DNA of 63,749 bases, taken from NCBI GenBank assembly GCA_014237855.1, contig JABACD010000027.1, positions 1 to 63,749 on the forward strand. Direction: 5' to 3'. Shown here piece after piece: positions 8,624-17,804 of this stretch; positions within the stretch are counted from its first letter, which is position 1; the number at the start of each line of letters is the position of its first letter. This DNA comes from Planctomycetota bacterium. GTDB lineage: Bacteria > Planctomycetota > UBA1135 > GCA-002686595. Under the pieces are notes generated by a model. That model was not told the DNA's origin and searched no databases. It was given only the letters and a program-made list of their open reading frames with translations. The position numbers and the translations under genes were made by a program.

Positions 8624-9676
8624 CTAAAGCAAGTCGGGGAAGCGCTTACGCTGAGAATCGAAGAACATGGAACCGAGCCCGAATGCGATAAGAGCAACCA
8701 CCGCAAAAGTGCCCAGCATCTCACCATTGGGCCACTTGTTGAAGAGCATCACATCTCGGTAGCACTCGATCAGCCAGTACATTGGATTGTACTCCAAGAT
8801 GAAGTCATAGCGCCCATTGTGCTTGGGCTCCAGGATCATGTACGGCGGGTAGAAGATTGGTGTTGAGAACATCCACACCATCACCAGGACCCCAATCACA
8901 TGGAAGGTGTCTCGGATGATCAGGTTGAAGGCCGAGAGGAACAGCCCAAGGCCTGCAGTGAAGATCGCCTGCAGGAACATCAACAGCGGCAGGCAGAGGA
9001 GCGCCACACCTAGCGACAGGTCGTTCGGGTCACGCTCCTGAACGGGCTGCTTTCCCGTACCACGCCTGGGCGTGATGATGCGGATATTGTCGCCGTGATC
9101 GGGGCAAATGAGCACGTGTTCAAAGGTGCAGCCCTCGGTGTTGCATGCCGCACGCCTGGGATCCCGCACGCCCTCCTGGATCACACCTCCGCTGGGATCA
9201 AAGGCGCCGACCACCGCAACCCGCTCCTGCACCTGGGCAACCTCCTCCGGGGCCTTCACGTAGCCGAAGTAGAAGACGCCTAGCAGGACGACTGGAATAC
9301 CGATCGTCATGTTCACGATCGAGGAGATGGTCAGGTAGATCGGGAGCACCCCTGCTGGAAAGACCACCTTTTGGATCAGGTTGGCATTCTCCACCAGGCA
9401 ATTGGTTGCCCTCGAGAGCGTCTCCGCGAAGGCACTCCAGACAACGATGCCAGCGAGCATCCAGATCGCAACGTCCGTGATCCCAGCCTTGTCCCCGAAG
9501 CGTTGCCCGAGAAGAACACTGAACACGAAGGTGTAGACCACGAGATTCAGCAGCGGAAAGACAACAGACCAGAAAAAGCCCATTGACGACCCCACGTAGC
9601 GCGCCTTCAAATCGCGAATCACAAGCTCCTTTACGAGGCGCTTGTTACCGATCAGGGTTCTGATGAACTCGAACAA
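8624..9676 (-). CDS. wzm: O-antigen/polysaccharide ABC transporter permease (Wzm-like) with ~80-residue insertion
   Basis: 350 residues against about 260 for ordinary Wzm/TagG permeases. The N-terminus ('LVIRDLKARYVGSSMGFFW') and the C-terminal half ('LIIRDTFHV', 'FSTPIFYPP', 'NPMYWLIECYRDVML') match ABC-2 polysaccharide permeases. The extra length is a hydrophilic block at residues ~141-220 (9017-9256) between the third and fourth membrane segments. It contains C178, C183, H187, C191 and H194, a possible metal-binding arrangement. With an N-in topology this loop faces the periplasm. It sits 10 bp downstream of the arginase gene and directly before the wzt-like gene. Confidence 0.9.
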   Translation of the reverse strand: MFEFIRTLIGNKRLVKELVIRDLKARYVGSSMGFFWSVVFPLLNLVVYTFVFSVLLGQRFGDKAGITDVAIWMLAGIVVWSAFAETLSRATNCLVENANLIQKVVFPAGVLPIYLTISSIVNMTIGIPVVLLGVFYFGYVKAPEEVAQVQERVAVVGAFDPSGGVIQEGVRDPRRAACNTEGCTFEHVLICPDHGDNIRIITPRRGTGKQPVQERDPNDLSLGVALLCLPLLMFLQAIFTAGLGLFLSAFNLIIRDTFHVIGVLVMVWMFSTPIFYPPYMILEPKHNGRYDFILEYNPMYWLIECYRDVMLFNKWPNGEMLGTFAVVALIAFGLGSMFFDSQRKRFPDLL

Positions 9677-9686
9677 CAGGGGACCC

Positions 9687-10601
9687 TCAGAGGACGAGCT
9701 TGCCGAGAGCGGAAAGCGTCAAGTCGACAGCAACCTGTGCGGTCTGATTATGAATGTCCAGGATGGGATTGATCTCTGTCAGCTCCAAGCTCACCAATTG
9801 CTCGGTCTCTGCCACCATCTCCATGAAGAGATGGCACTCACGAAGGTTCAGCCCACCAGAGACTGGTGTTCCCACTCCCGGTGCCACACTTGGATCAGTT
9901 CCGTCCATGTCGAAGGAGACGTGAAAGCCGGCGGTACCGTCCATGACGATCTCCAGAGCATCGACCATCACGTCGTGCATTCCACGCATATCGATTTCTC
10001 GCATCGTGAAGATTCGGAGGCCGGTCTTCTTGACCATCTGGCGCTCGCTCCTGTCGAGGCTGCGGACGCCAACCGCACAGGCATTCGACAGGTCGACCAT
10101 CGGATAGGCGTCACCCAGTCGGGTCAGTCCGTCGAGACCCTCTCCGAGACAGGAAGCCAGGGGCATCCCGTGAATGTTCCCACTGGGGCTGGTCTCAGGA
10201 GTGTTCATATCCCCATGGGCATCGAACCACAGCAGTCCGAGCTTTCCTCCCTTGTCGGCCAGGTGATTGCTGACGCCCGCCACGGTACCGCAGGCAATCG
10301 AGTGATCACCACCAACAACGATCGGGAACAGCCCACGATTCATGCTATCGGTGACGCAGTCCCTCAGCTTCTCGCAGGAGGTCACGATCTCATCCAGAAA
10401 GCGGGCATCCGACCTTTCTGGAGCGTGCGACTCGGGCTGCTCGACATGAACATTGCCCAGGTCCTCAAAGCCCAACCCCATACCACGGATAGCGGCCTCG
10501 ATCCCCGCAATGCGCAGAGCACTGGGCCCCATATCCACACCGCGTCGACCTCCGCCGAGGTCCATGGGAACCCCGATAAGCCCAACATTCTTTTCTATCA
10601 T
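9687..10601 (-). CDS. rocF: Arginase (ureohydrolase family)
   Basis: 304 residues from the ATG at 10601, which has an AGGTGG-type ribosome site about 10 bases upstream; a longer frame from 10727 has no family support. All manganese-binding signatures are present: 'GGDHSIACG', 'WFDAHGDMNT' and 'SFDMDGTDPSVAPGVGTP'. The enzyme hydrolyses L-arginine to ornithine and urea; agmatinase or formimidoglutamase activity cannot be excluded, but the N-terminal 'VGLIGVPMDLGGGRRGVDMGP' pattern is that of arginases. Only 10 bp separate it from the polysaccharide permease gene, so it is apparently the first gene of that operon, with no obvious metabolic link. Confidence 0.9.
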   Translation of the reverse strand: MIEKNVGLIGVPMDLGGGRRGVDMGPSALRIAGIEAAIRGMGLGFEDLGNVHVEQPESHAPERSDARFLDEIVTSCEKLRDCVTDSMNRGLFPIVVGGDHSIACGTVAGVSNHLADKGGKLGLLWFDAHGDMNTPETSPSGNIHGMPLASCLGEGLDGLTRLGDAYPMVDLSNACAVGVRSLDRSERQMVKKTGLRIFTMREIDMRGMHDVMVDALEIVMDGTAGFHVSFDMDGTDPSVAPGVGTPVSGGLNLRECHLFMEMVAETEQLVSLELTEINPILDIHNQTAQVAVDLTLSALGKLVL

Positions 10602-10781
10602 TTCAGTGCCACCTGCTCGGGAATACCCGCCATCTGAAGTTCGCTCCCCGCAATTCCAAGTCCACTGGACACGCTGCTCCCTTCCAGGCCGCAAGACCCT
10701 ACCAGAGTGCAACAACAAGGGGACCAAGCAAGGCGGTCCGATGGGAGAGTCGTCTTGGGCTCAGGCATGATTCTTGAGGGT

Positions 10782-12683
10782 TCAGTGCGTCCTTCGGCCC
10801 AGGGCTCCCAGGATGGCTCCCTGCAAGGCAGGGCTCCGGGGCTGCAGACTCAGCTGGCGACGCAAGAGTTCCACTTCCTGGATCCCCCCCCACTCGCCCA
10901 GCGCAAAGCCAACCCGCCTCAGGTCCTTCTCGCTGGCCTCGACCGGAGCCCGTAGGAGCTCGTCTCGGAGCCCGTAGAGCCCGTGAGAGCTGACGATCAC
11001 CTGAGCAGCCAGCATGCTCAGATCGAAGGGGCTATCCCACAGGGCGGGACGCAAGAAGCGCAGGCCCAGATCATCCTGCGCCTCGACGATTGCACGGGCC
11101 AGCGCGATGTTGAGCGCCAGGTCCTTCTCGACCGGGAAGTGCTTGCGAAATAGGTCTATGTGGGCAGAAGCATCTCGCCCCACCAGCGCACGGACGCAGA
11201 GCACGCCTTCCTTACCGGAAGGAAAGCCATTGACCAGATCCATCGCCAGCGCCTGGCGCCCCTTGGCCACACCACTGTGCGCCAGCGCCCTTGCCACGCG
11301 CGTATGCTCGAGCCCTTCCAGATCCGGGAGCAGCTCCTCCAGATAATTGCGAATCAGCGGAGCCGCTGACTGATCCATTGCCGCCTCGAGAGTCGCGGCG
11401 TACTCCTCGTGGGACGGATCCTCGAGGGTCAGCTTCATCCTGGAGTGGGCCTCGATGTCTCCGAGTCTCGCCTCGGCCAGCATCACCGCAGCGCGCACAC
11501 CAGGATTGGGGTCTTGCTCGAACTCCGCCAGAAAGCGCAGTGCCTCTGGATCCTCGGCCAGTGCCCAGGCCTCGCAGGCGAGACGCCGATCTCGGGCATC
11601 CAGGTTCTCCCAGTCGAGTTCGAGGTCCACCAGCGGCTCCGGCAAGCCCACTCGCGAGAGCAGCATGAGCGCGTGAATCTCGACCGCCGGAACTTCCAGG
11701 GCCAGGCTGAGCAGGGCAAGGCTCCTGTGCTCGATCCCCTCCTCATCGATGTGGTCCAGGAGCAATCTCCAGGACCGAGCTCCCTGCGGCTTCCAGAGCC
11801 CCGATTCGATCAGGGCAGCCAGCTCGTCCGGCATGGCCGTCGCGGCCGCCTTGAGCTCGGCGTTACCGCCGTTGGCTATCAAGAGCGAGAGCAGGTGGTC
11901 CTTGACGCCCAGAACCTCACTATCGGAGATCGACCTCAAGACCAGACTCTTGATGAAGCGGGGATCCTCGATCAGCGCCTTGATGGCGCGCATGCTCCAG
12001 GAGGAGCCGTCGACGAGTCCGTACTCCCGAGCCGCCTGCCAGCGCAACTCCAGGTAGAGCTCGGTCACTGCATTCGGCCGAGAAGCCAGGGCATCTGCAT
12101 GGAACACCAAAAGCTCACTCGCGAGTCGTGCATCTGCACTCGTCCCCGAGGCAAGGCGCTCGATCTGGAGCCGCCCGGAGGGTCTCCTGGTCAGGAGCAG
12201 GCCGAGCATCGCGCAACCTCGGGTCGTCGCATCGTCTGCTTGCAGGCTCTTCTGCAAGGCAGCCTCTGAGCCCTCACCGAACTCACCCAGTGCAAGGAGC
12301 GCAGCCCGGCGCTCCTGATCGGTTCCTACTTCAGCATAGGACTCGAGCAGGGGCCGCTCGCGGACCATCTGTGGTTCGGTGCAACCGATGGCGAGCAGCG
12401 CTGCCCCCAGCTGGCTCGAGCCCAGATCTCCTGAGAAGATTGCCGAGCGAGCATCATGACCCGACCTCCGGGTGAAGCTGATACTCTCGTCCCGCTCCAC
12501 GACGCTCTTCCAGCTAGGTGCAGCTTCCGAGACGGGCAGGCGGGGCTTCGAGGTCGAAGCTCCCGAAGCCTCCGGATCCTGAGCACCACCGAGCTGCGAG
12601 CCGGTCTGTCTCTCTGCAGCGAGACTCCCGGCCAGAAAACAGACGGCGAATGCCAGCAGTGGGGTCTTGGGGAGTCGGAGCAT
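10782..12683 (-). CDS. Secreted HEAT-repeat-like protein of unknown function
   Basis: From the ATG at 12683 the protein has 633 residues and opens with a good signal peptide (Arg-Leu-Pro-Lys, then a Leu/Ala/Phe core, cleavage near 'SLAAE'). A GTG/ATG further upstream at 12740 would add 19 Pro-rich residues and is less likely. The rest is a long series of amphipathic helical pairs with HEAT-type spacing ('GCTEPQMV', 'ACEAWALAEDPEALRFLAEF', 'VRAAVMLAEARLGD'). These make an alpha-solenoid scaffold, probably periplasmic. No catalytic motif was seen. The 246 bp upstream (12,684-12,929) hold nothing recognisable. Confidence 0.65.
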   Translation of the reverse strand: MLRLPKTPLLAFAVCFLAGSLAAERQTGSQLGGAQDPEASGASTSKPRLPVSEAAPSWKSVVERDESISFTRRSGHDARSAIFSGDLGSSQLGAALLAIGCTEPQMVRERPLLESYAEVGTDQERRAALLALGEFGEGSEAALQKSLQADDATTRGCAMLGLLLTRRPSGRLQIERLASGTSADARLASELLVFHADALASRPNAVTELYLELRWQAAREYGLVDGSSWSMRAIKALIEDPRFIKSLVLRSISDSEVLGVKDHLLSLLIANGGNAELKAAATAMPDELAALIESGLWKPQGARSWRLLLDHIDEEGIEHRSLALLSLALEVPAVEIHALMLLSRVGLPEPLVDLELDWENLDARDRRLACEAWALAEDPEALRFLAEFEQDPNPGVRAAVMLAEARLGDIEAHSRMKLTLEDPSHEEYAATLEAAMDQSAAPLIRNYLEELLPDLEGLEHTRVARALAHSGVAKGRQALAMDLVNGFPSGKEGVLCVRALVGRDASAHIDLFRKHFPVEKDLALNIALARAIVEAQDDLGLRFLRPALWDSPFDLSMLAAQVIVSSHGLYGLRDELLRAPVEASEKDLRRVGFALGEWGGIQEVELLRRQLSLQPRSPALQGAILGALGRRTH

Positions 12684-12929
12684 GGGACGGGCTGGAAGTA
12701 TCGGCGGCGGAGCGGGGTCAGCTGGAAGGCACTGGGACACTCCTGAATGCCCCGAAGAGAATAGATCCCGGAGGTGGACTCCTCTAGCCAGGATCGATCA
12801 CTCCTGGACAGCCAGGACCTGGGGGCTCAACCAGGCGATATGCCTGTTGTTACGGGACATCCAGCCGAATGCTCGGTTCCCGACCTGTCAGGCCAGCGCC
12901 CTGGAAGGCCCCATTCCTCCACATTTTCC

Positions 12930-14288
12930 CTATTCGGGAGTTCCCAAGATGGCCACCAGCTGGTCCCGGCGCTGGTCGCGCAATTCCTCGCTGGAGGCCT
13001 CGAGGTTCAATCGCAGCAGGGGCTCGGTGTTGGAGGCTCGCACGTTGAACCACCACCAGGGAGCGGAATCCAGCTCCCCATACTCCACCGTTATGCCATC
13101 CAGCTCGTCCTGGCGACCATCTGCAAAGGTGGCCTTCAACTCAGCGATGGCCGCATCCTTGTCGGGCACGCGGAAGTTGATCTCACCCGTGGCGTGGTAG
13201 CGCCGCAAGCCACGCACCAGTTCAGAGACCGGCAGGCCGCTGTTCTCAGCAGCGGTCACCACGTTGAGGGCAGAGATCATGGCCAACACCCCGGAGTCGG
13301 TGGTGAAGTTGTCTCCGAAGTAGAAGTGCCCCGAGAGCTCTCCGGCAAAGACGGCCCCCCTCTCGCGCATGGTGGCCTTGATGAAGGAGTGCCCAACTCG
13401 ATCACGAATCGGGATCCCGCCGCCGCGAGCGATCTCCTCCTTGACGACCCATGAGGAGCGCAGGTCATACACGATCGGCACCCCGGTACCACCTTTCAAG
13501 TAGATCTGCGCCAGGAGCGCGGTCATCAGGTCCGCGGGGATCGTCACGCCTGTCTCGTCCACGAAGCAGCAGCGGTCGGCATCGCCATCGAAGCTCACGC
13601 CCAGTCGTGCTCCACTACTTGCGATCAACTCTCGCACGTAGTCCAGGTTCTCCTCCTTGAGAGGATTGGCCTCGTGATTCGGAAAGGTCCCATCGGGCTC
13701 CATCAGCATGGTGCTGGCTTTCACCATGGGAAGCTTCTCCAGGATCGAAGGGAGCGTGTAGCCCGCCATCCCGTTGGCAGCATCGATGGCGATCTTCACC
13801 TCGCTTGCAACGCTGGAGAAGCTCGCCACATGACTTGCATAGTCAGCCAAGAGATCGATTTCCTCGAGCTGGCCACGACTGCTACCAGCCCCGGGAGAGG
13901 GCTCTGCGCACATCTTCTCGATGTCCAGGATTCCGTTCGCTGCAGAGATCGGTGTCGCACCTCGCCCGCACAGCTTCATTCCGTTGTACTCCCCAGGATT
14001 GTGGCTGGCGGTCACGACCATCCCTCCATCGCAATCTCGAGAACCAATGGCGAAGTAACTCATCGGCGTCGAGGCCAGGCCGATGTCGATGACGTTGCAA
14101 CCAGCAGCTCGAATCCCATCGATGACTGCGCCACAGATTTCGGGCGAGTGGGTTCGCGCATCGCGGCCCACCACCAGGCTCCGGGCATCGAGCAGCCGCA
14201 CGAAGGAGTGCCCGATCCTGCGTGCAAGATCAGCGTCAAGCTCGGAGGGCACGAGCCCGCGAATGTCGTAGGCCTTGAAGACTCCCAT
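12930..14288 (-). CDS. manB: Phosphomannomutase/phosphoglucomutase
   Basis: 452 residues, the normal size for alpha-D-phosphohexomutases. Visible motifs are the phosphoserine loop 'TASHNP' (residues 93-98, Ser95), the Mg2+-binding 'DGDADR' (~residue 240), the sugar-binding 'GELSGH' and the phosphate-binding 'RASNTEPLLRL' near the C-terminus. It interconverts mannose-6-P/mannose-1-P and/or glucose-6-P/glucose-1-P, feeding nucleotide-sugar supply for the cell surface glycans implied by the wzm/wzt and waaA genes nearby. Specificity between mannose and glucose cannot be decided from sequence alone; the length and motif spelling resemble AlgC/ManB-type enzymes rather than GlmM. Confidence 0.9.
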   Translation of the reverse strand: MGVFKAYDIRGLVPSELDADLARRIGHSFVRLLDARSLVVGRDARTHSPEICGAVIDGIRAAGCNVIDIGLASTPMSYFAIGSRDCDGGMVVTASHNPGEYNGMKLCGRGATPISAANGILDIEKMCAEPSPGAGSSRGQLEEIDLLADYASHVASFSSVASEVKIAIDAANGMAGYTLPSILEKLPMVKASTMLMEPDGTFPNHEANPLKEENLDYVRELIASSGARLGVSFDGDADRCCFVDETGVTIPADLMTALLAQIYLKGGTGVPIVYDLRSSWVVKEEIARGGGIPIRDRVGHSFIKATMRERGAVFAGELSGHFYFGDNFTTDSGVLAMISALNVVTAAENSGLPVSELVRGLRRYHATGEINFRVPDKDAAIAELKATFADGRQDELDGITVEYGELDSAPWWWFNVRASNTEPLLRLNLEASSEELRDQRRDQLVAILGTPE

Positions 14289-14341
14289 GAATCCTTGAAT
14301 CTAGTTGGTATGAGGGCGATGAGCGAGGAGGCTGGAGTTGC

Positions 14342-15367
14342 CTACCCGAGGATGTCCAACAGGGCCGCGTCGAGCTTCTCGACATCCTCCGGCCCCACGT
14401 CCATGTGTGTCACGAATCGCAGGATCTCCCTGCCCAGCGGAAGCACCCTGACACCGTGGGCCGCCAGCTCTTGAGCCAGATCGTCAGCATCGAACCGAGG
14501 ACTGTTCACTCCCACCATGACCAGGTTCGTTTCGACCTCATCCGGTGGGCAATGAAGGATGTCGAAGGCGTTCAGCTTCGTCGCCAGAGACCTGGCCAGA
14601 TCGTGGTCTTCCGTCAGCCGCTCCACGTTCTCCTCAAGTGCCATCTTTCCAGCGGCGGCGATCATGCCGGCCTGGCGCATCCAACCACCAAGGCGCTTGC
14701 GAACCACCATGCCGCGCTCGATGAAGTCGGCATCTCCACAGATCACCGAGCCGACGGGAGCCCCCAGGCCCTTCGAGAGACAGATCGATACCGAATCCGC
14801 TGTAGCCGCCCACTCGCTCGCGGCAATTCCCGAGGCGGCCACCGCATTCGCCAACCGAGCACCATCCATGTGAACGGGAATCGAGGCCGAGTAGGCCTGT
14901 CGATGAACGGCCTGCAGTGCCTCGAGGGGAACAACCCTTCCACCCGATCCCATATGTGTCTGTTCGATGCAGACCAGAGTCGTCTGCGGACAGTGCACGG
15001 ACGCCGGTTGAATCGCTCCACGTACAGCCTCTGGATCCAGCGCGCCGCCCGCCCCCACGAGGGTGCGAGTCTGCACGCCATGCAGGTAACCCGCAGCTCC
15101 ACCCTCCCAGTTGGCGATGTGAGCAGCAGCCTCCACCACGATCTCATCGCCAGCCCGCGTCCAGGCTCCCAGGGCAACCTGATTCGCCATCGTCCCCGAG
15201 GGCACGAAGAGAGCGCGCTCCTTCCCCACCCATCGGGCCACACTCTCCTGGAGTGCCTCTACCGTGGGGTCGCCATCGAGGACGTCGTCGCCTACCTCAG
15301 CGGAGGACATGACCTCACGCATCGCAGCACTCGGCCTGGTGACCGTATCACTTCTGAAGTCGCTCAT
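14342..15367 (-). CDS. ltaE: Low-specificity L-threonine aldolase
   Basis: 341 residues with the complete pattern of the PLP fold-type I threonine aldolases: N-terminal 'MSDFRSDTVTRPS', 'FVPSGTMANQVAL', 'HMDGARLANA' and the Schiff-base lysine in 'ICLSKGLGAPVGS' near residue 197. It cleaves L-threonine (and allo-threonine) to glycine and acetaldehyde, a PLP reaction in the cytosol. It lies between the aminotransferase and phosphomannomutase genes on the same strand with gaps of about 40-55 bp, so co-transcription is possible. Confidence 0.92.
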   Translation of the reverse strand: MSDFRSDTVTRPSAAMREVMSSAEVGDDVLDGDPTVEALQESVARWVGKERALFVPSGTMANQVALGAWTRAGDEIVVEAAAHIANWEGGAAGYLHGVQTRTLVGAGGALDPEAVRGAIQPASVHCPQTTLVCIEQTHMGSGGRVVPLEALQAVHRQAYSASIPVHMDGARLANAVAASGIAASEWAATADSVSICLSKGLGAPVGSVICGDADFIERGMVVRKRLGGWMRQAGMIAAAGKMALEENVERLTEDHDLARSLATKLNAFDILHCPPDEVETNLVMVGVNSPRFDADDLAQELAAHGVRVLPLGREILRFVTHMDVGPEDVEKLDAALLDILG

Positions 15368-15406
15368 ATGGGGGGGCTGGAGTCGTACGCTCGCGGGTGG
15401 AGCTAC

Positions 15407-16576
15407 TCAGGCCGGTTGAAGACACTCCCGGACGCGGCGTAGACCCTCACGGATGTTCTCAGCACTGTTCGCATAGCTGAAGCGCATGTACCCCTCACCC
15501 AGATGTCCAAAGCTGGTGCCTGAGATGCTGGCCACGCCAGCGTCGTTCAGGAAGCGCGTCTCGAGCTCGCGCGAGGAGATCCCAGTCCCACTCGTGTTGG
15601 GAAAAGCGTAGAAGGCACCCTTGGGCATGGTGCAGCGAAAGCCAGGAATCTGATTCAGCTCCTCGACAATGATGGCGCGGCGTTCATCAAAGGCCTGGCG
15701 CATTCGGTCAACTGCATCTTGCGGCCCTTCGAGGGCCTCGACACCCGCGACCTGTGTGGCAGCGTTGGTGCAGGAGTTGGTGTTGATCTGCAGGCGTTCT
15801 GCATGCGCGATCAAGCTCTCAGGCCAGACCCCATACCCCAGCCGCCAACCGGTCATCGCGTAGGTCTTGCTCCAGCCATCGAGCAGGATCGTACGGTCAC
15901 GCAGGGCCTCGTACTCGAGGAAGGAGACATGCTCTTCGCCATCGTAGAGCAGTCGTGAGTAGATCTCGTCAGCAAGGACAACCACATGCGGGTGCTCCTC
16001 CAGCCCCTTGGCCAGCGCGTCGAGCTCGGAGCGCTGGACGACTCCACCGGTTGGATTCGCCGGAGTGTTCAAGATGATCAGCCGTGTCCTCTCATTGATC
16101 TTGGCGAGGACCTTCTCCGCACTGAACGAGAAACCATTCTCCTCCTCGAGTTCGATGGGTACCGCGGTCGCCCCGGAGTACTTGATGACCGACTCATAGA
16201 TCGGGAATCCCGGGTTCGGGTAGAGGATCTCGGTGCCTGGCTCGCCAAACATCATGATCGCGAAGAACATGGTCGGCTTGCCGCCCGGCACGATCATCAC
16301 GTGATCAGGATGGACCTCCACCTTTCGGTAGCGCGCGATATCAGCGCAGACAGCCTCGCGCAGCTCTGGGATTCCCTTGGCCGGAGTGTAGGAGTGGTAG
16401 CCATCCTTCAAGGCCTTGCGCCCCGCATCCACGATGTTCTCGGGCGTGCGGAAATCCGGCGCCCCAATGTGCAGGTGAATGATGCTCTTGCCCTGGGCTT
16501 CGAGGGCCTTGGCCTTGGCCAGCACCTCAAATGCGGTCTCGGTGCCGAGCTGGGACATACGTTGGGCTAGATGCAA
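15407..16576 (-). CDS. Class I/II PLP-dependent aminotransferase (AspB-like)
   Basis: 389 residues from a TTG at 16576. That start is chosen because an AGAAGGA ribosome site lies 8 bases upstream and the resulting 'LHLAQRMSQLGTETAFEVL' aligns with the usual N-terminus of the family; an upstream GTG at 16648 adds 24 basic, Pro/Arg-rich residues with no family support. Motifs: 'GAPDFRTPENI', 'NTPANPTGGV', 'LADEIYSRLLYDG' and the PLP lysine in 'WSKTYAMTGWRLGYG'. It probably transaminates aspartate, alanine or aromatic amino acids; the exact substrate is not readable. Confidence 0.88.
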   Translation of the reverse strand: MHLAQRMSQLGTETAFEVLAKAKALEAQGKSIIHLHIGAPDFRTPENIVDAGRKALKDGYHSYTPAKGIPELREAVCADIARYRKVEVHPDHVMIVPGGKPTMFFAIMMFGEPGTEILYPNPGFPIYESVIKYSGATAVPIELEEENGFSFSAEKVLAKINERTRLIILNTPANPTGGVVQRSELDALAKGLEEHPHVVVLADEIYSRLLYDGEEHVSFLEYEALRDRTILLDGWSKTYAMTGWRLGYGVWPESLIAHAERLQINTNSCTNAATQVAGVEALEGPQDAVDRMRQAFDERRAIIVEELNQIPGFRCTMPKGAFYAFPNTSGTGISSRELETRFLNDAGVASISGTSFGHLGEGYMRFSYANSAENIREGLRRVRECLQPA

Positions 16577-16726
16577 GACGGTGATCCTTCTCTTGTAGGG
16601 TGAACGGGATCGCCCTGGTGGCCGGGGCCCCGGACGAATTCGGGCCACCAGATTACGTGCGGCCTGCCGAAACGGTCAACAACGGGCCGCCGAACCCGCA
16701 CAAGCGGGCCAGGACATACCAGCGAA

Positions 16727-17632
16727 TCAGCCGAAAGGCCGGTAGAGCGACAGGACAACCACTGCCAGCCAGCCCAGCCCGTTGAGCAGGAAGGCCAGAT
16801 CCCCTCCGAGCAGCACCTTGGTCGGGCTCCCGCCCCCCTTCTGGGTTTGCACCAGCAGGAGGTAGCGCCCCAGGCCAAAGACCACGAAGGGCACCGTCCA
16901 GACCAGAATGTGGTCCTCACCAAACTTCGCCTCGGTCTCGTCAGAGACGGTGTACATCGTGTAGGCAACGACGGTGCAGGCGGCCAGGAGCGTCTGCATC
17001 TGGTCGAGGAATGCGCCGTTGTACTCACGCAGGATCTTGCGGTGAGAGCCAGCGCCTTCTCCGAGGAGGTCCGTCTCCGCCTTTCGCTTGCAGAGGGCCA
17101 GGAAGAGCGACAGGAACAGCGTGCACAGGAACAACCAGTGAGACACCGGCACCCCGATGGCCAGCGCACCGCCCTGAACCCGGAACAGGAAGCCCGTGGC
17201 AATACAGAAGGCATCCACCAGCACCACATGCTTGAGCTTGATGCTGTAGAAGAAGTTCATCACCACGTAGGCCAGCACGATCCAGATCACGCCGATGGGG
17301 CTGCCCTTGGCCGCCAAGGCGAGCAGAACCGAGCCGCAGAGGGTGAAGGCCGAGAGGATCCAGGCGGAAGCAATCGAGAGCTCGCCGGCTGCGATCGGCC
17401 GCTTGCACTTCTCCGGGTGCTTGCGGTCACTCTCCACGTCCATGATGTCATTCACCAGATAGATCGTCGACGAGCCCAGACAGAAGGCACCGATCGCCAG
17501 CAAGGTGGCGACGATCTGCGGGGTGCCAATCGTCACTCCCTGGCCCCCGGCAAAGAGTATCGCCGCCAGCACGAAGACGTTCTTGACCCACTGGTGCGGG
17601 CGCATGGCCCGAATGATGGCGCTGAGATTCAT
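16727..17632 (-). CDS. UbiA-family prenyltransferase resembling decaprenyl-phosphate phosphoribosyltransferase
   Basis: 301 residues, about nine hydrophobic segments. The UbiA aspartate-rich motifs are 'YLVNDIMDVESDRKHPEK' (~59-76) and a second Asp motif around 'KHVVLVDAF'. The opening 'AMRPHQWVKNVFVLA' and 'KRPIAAGELS' match the branch of UbiA proteins known in actinobacteria as DPPR synthase (Rv3806c type), which transfers phosphoribose to decaprenyl phosphate en route to arabinofuranose donors. Relatives outside actinobacteria are common and mostly uncharacterised. No DprE1/DprE2 partner lies in this window, so the acceptor and product stay open. Confidence 0.82.
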   Translation of the reverse strand: MNLSAIIRAMRPHQWVKNVFVLAAILFAGGQGVTIGTPQIVATLLAIGAFCLGSSTIYLVNDIMDVESDRKHPEKCKRPIAAGELSIASAWILSAFTLCGSVLLALAAKGSPIGVIWIVLAYVVMNFFYSIKLKHVVLVDAFCIATGFLFRVQGGALAIGVPVSHWLFLCTLFLSLFLALCKRKAETDLLGEGAGSHRKILREYNGAFLDQMQTLLAACTVVAYTMYTVSDETEAKFGEDHILVWTVPFVVFGLGRYLLLVQTQKGGGSPTKVLLGGDLAFLLNGLGWLAVVVLSLYRPFG

Positions 17633-17804
17633 GGAGAGGGCTGGAGGGCTGGTCGCCCCTGCCGGGGCTCTCTATCGGCCTGAATGTCCCGGAGCTTGGG
17701 AAAGACTCTGGCCTGAGGCCAGAAAAAACAGCCAAGGGGCCTGAGACGCGCTGCGCCCCGGCCCCTCTCCAAGAGTCTTGATCGGTGACAGAAAGGGCTT
17801 CCGC

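Noticed and set aside
17715..17740. Hairpin CTGGCC-TGA-GGCCAG followed by A6 upstream of the UbiA-type gene
   Set aside because: The A-run is on the wrong side for a minus-strand terminator, and no plus-strand gene ends there.
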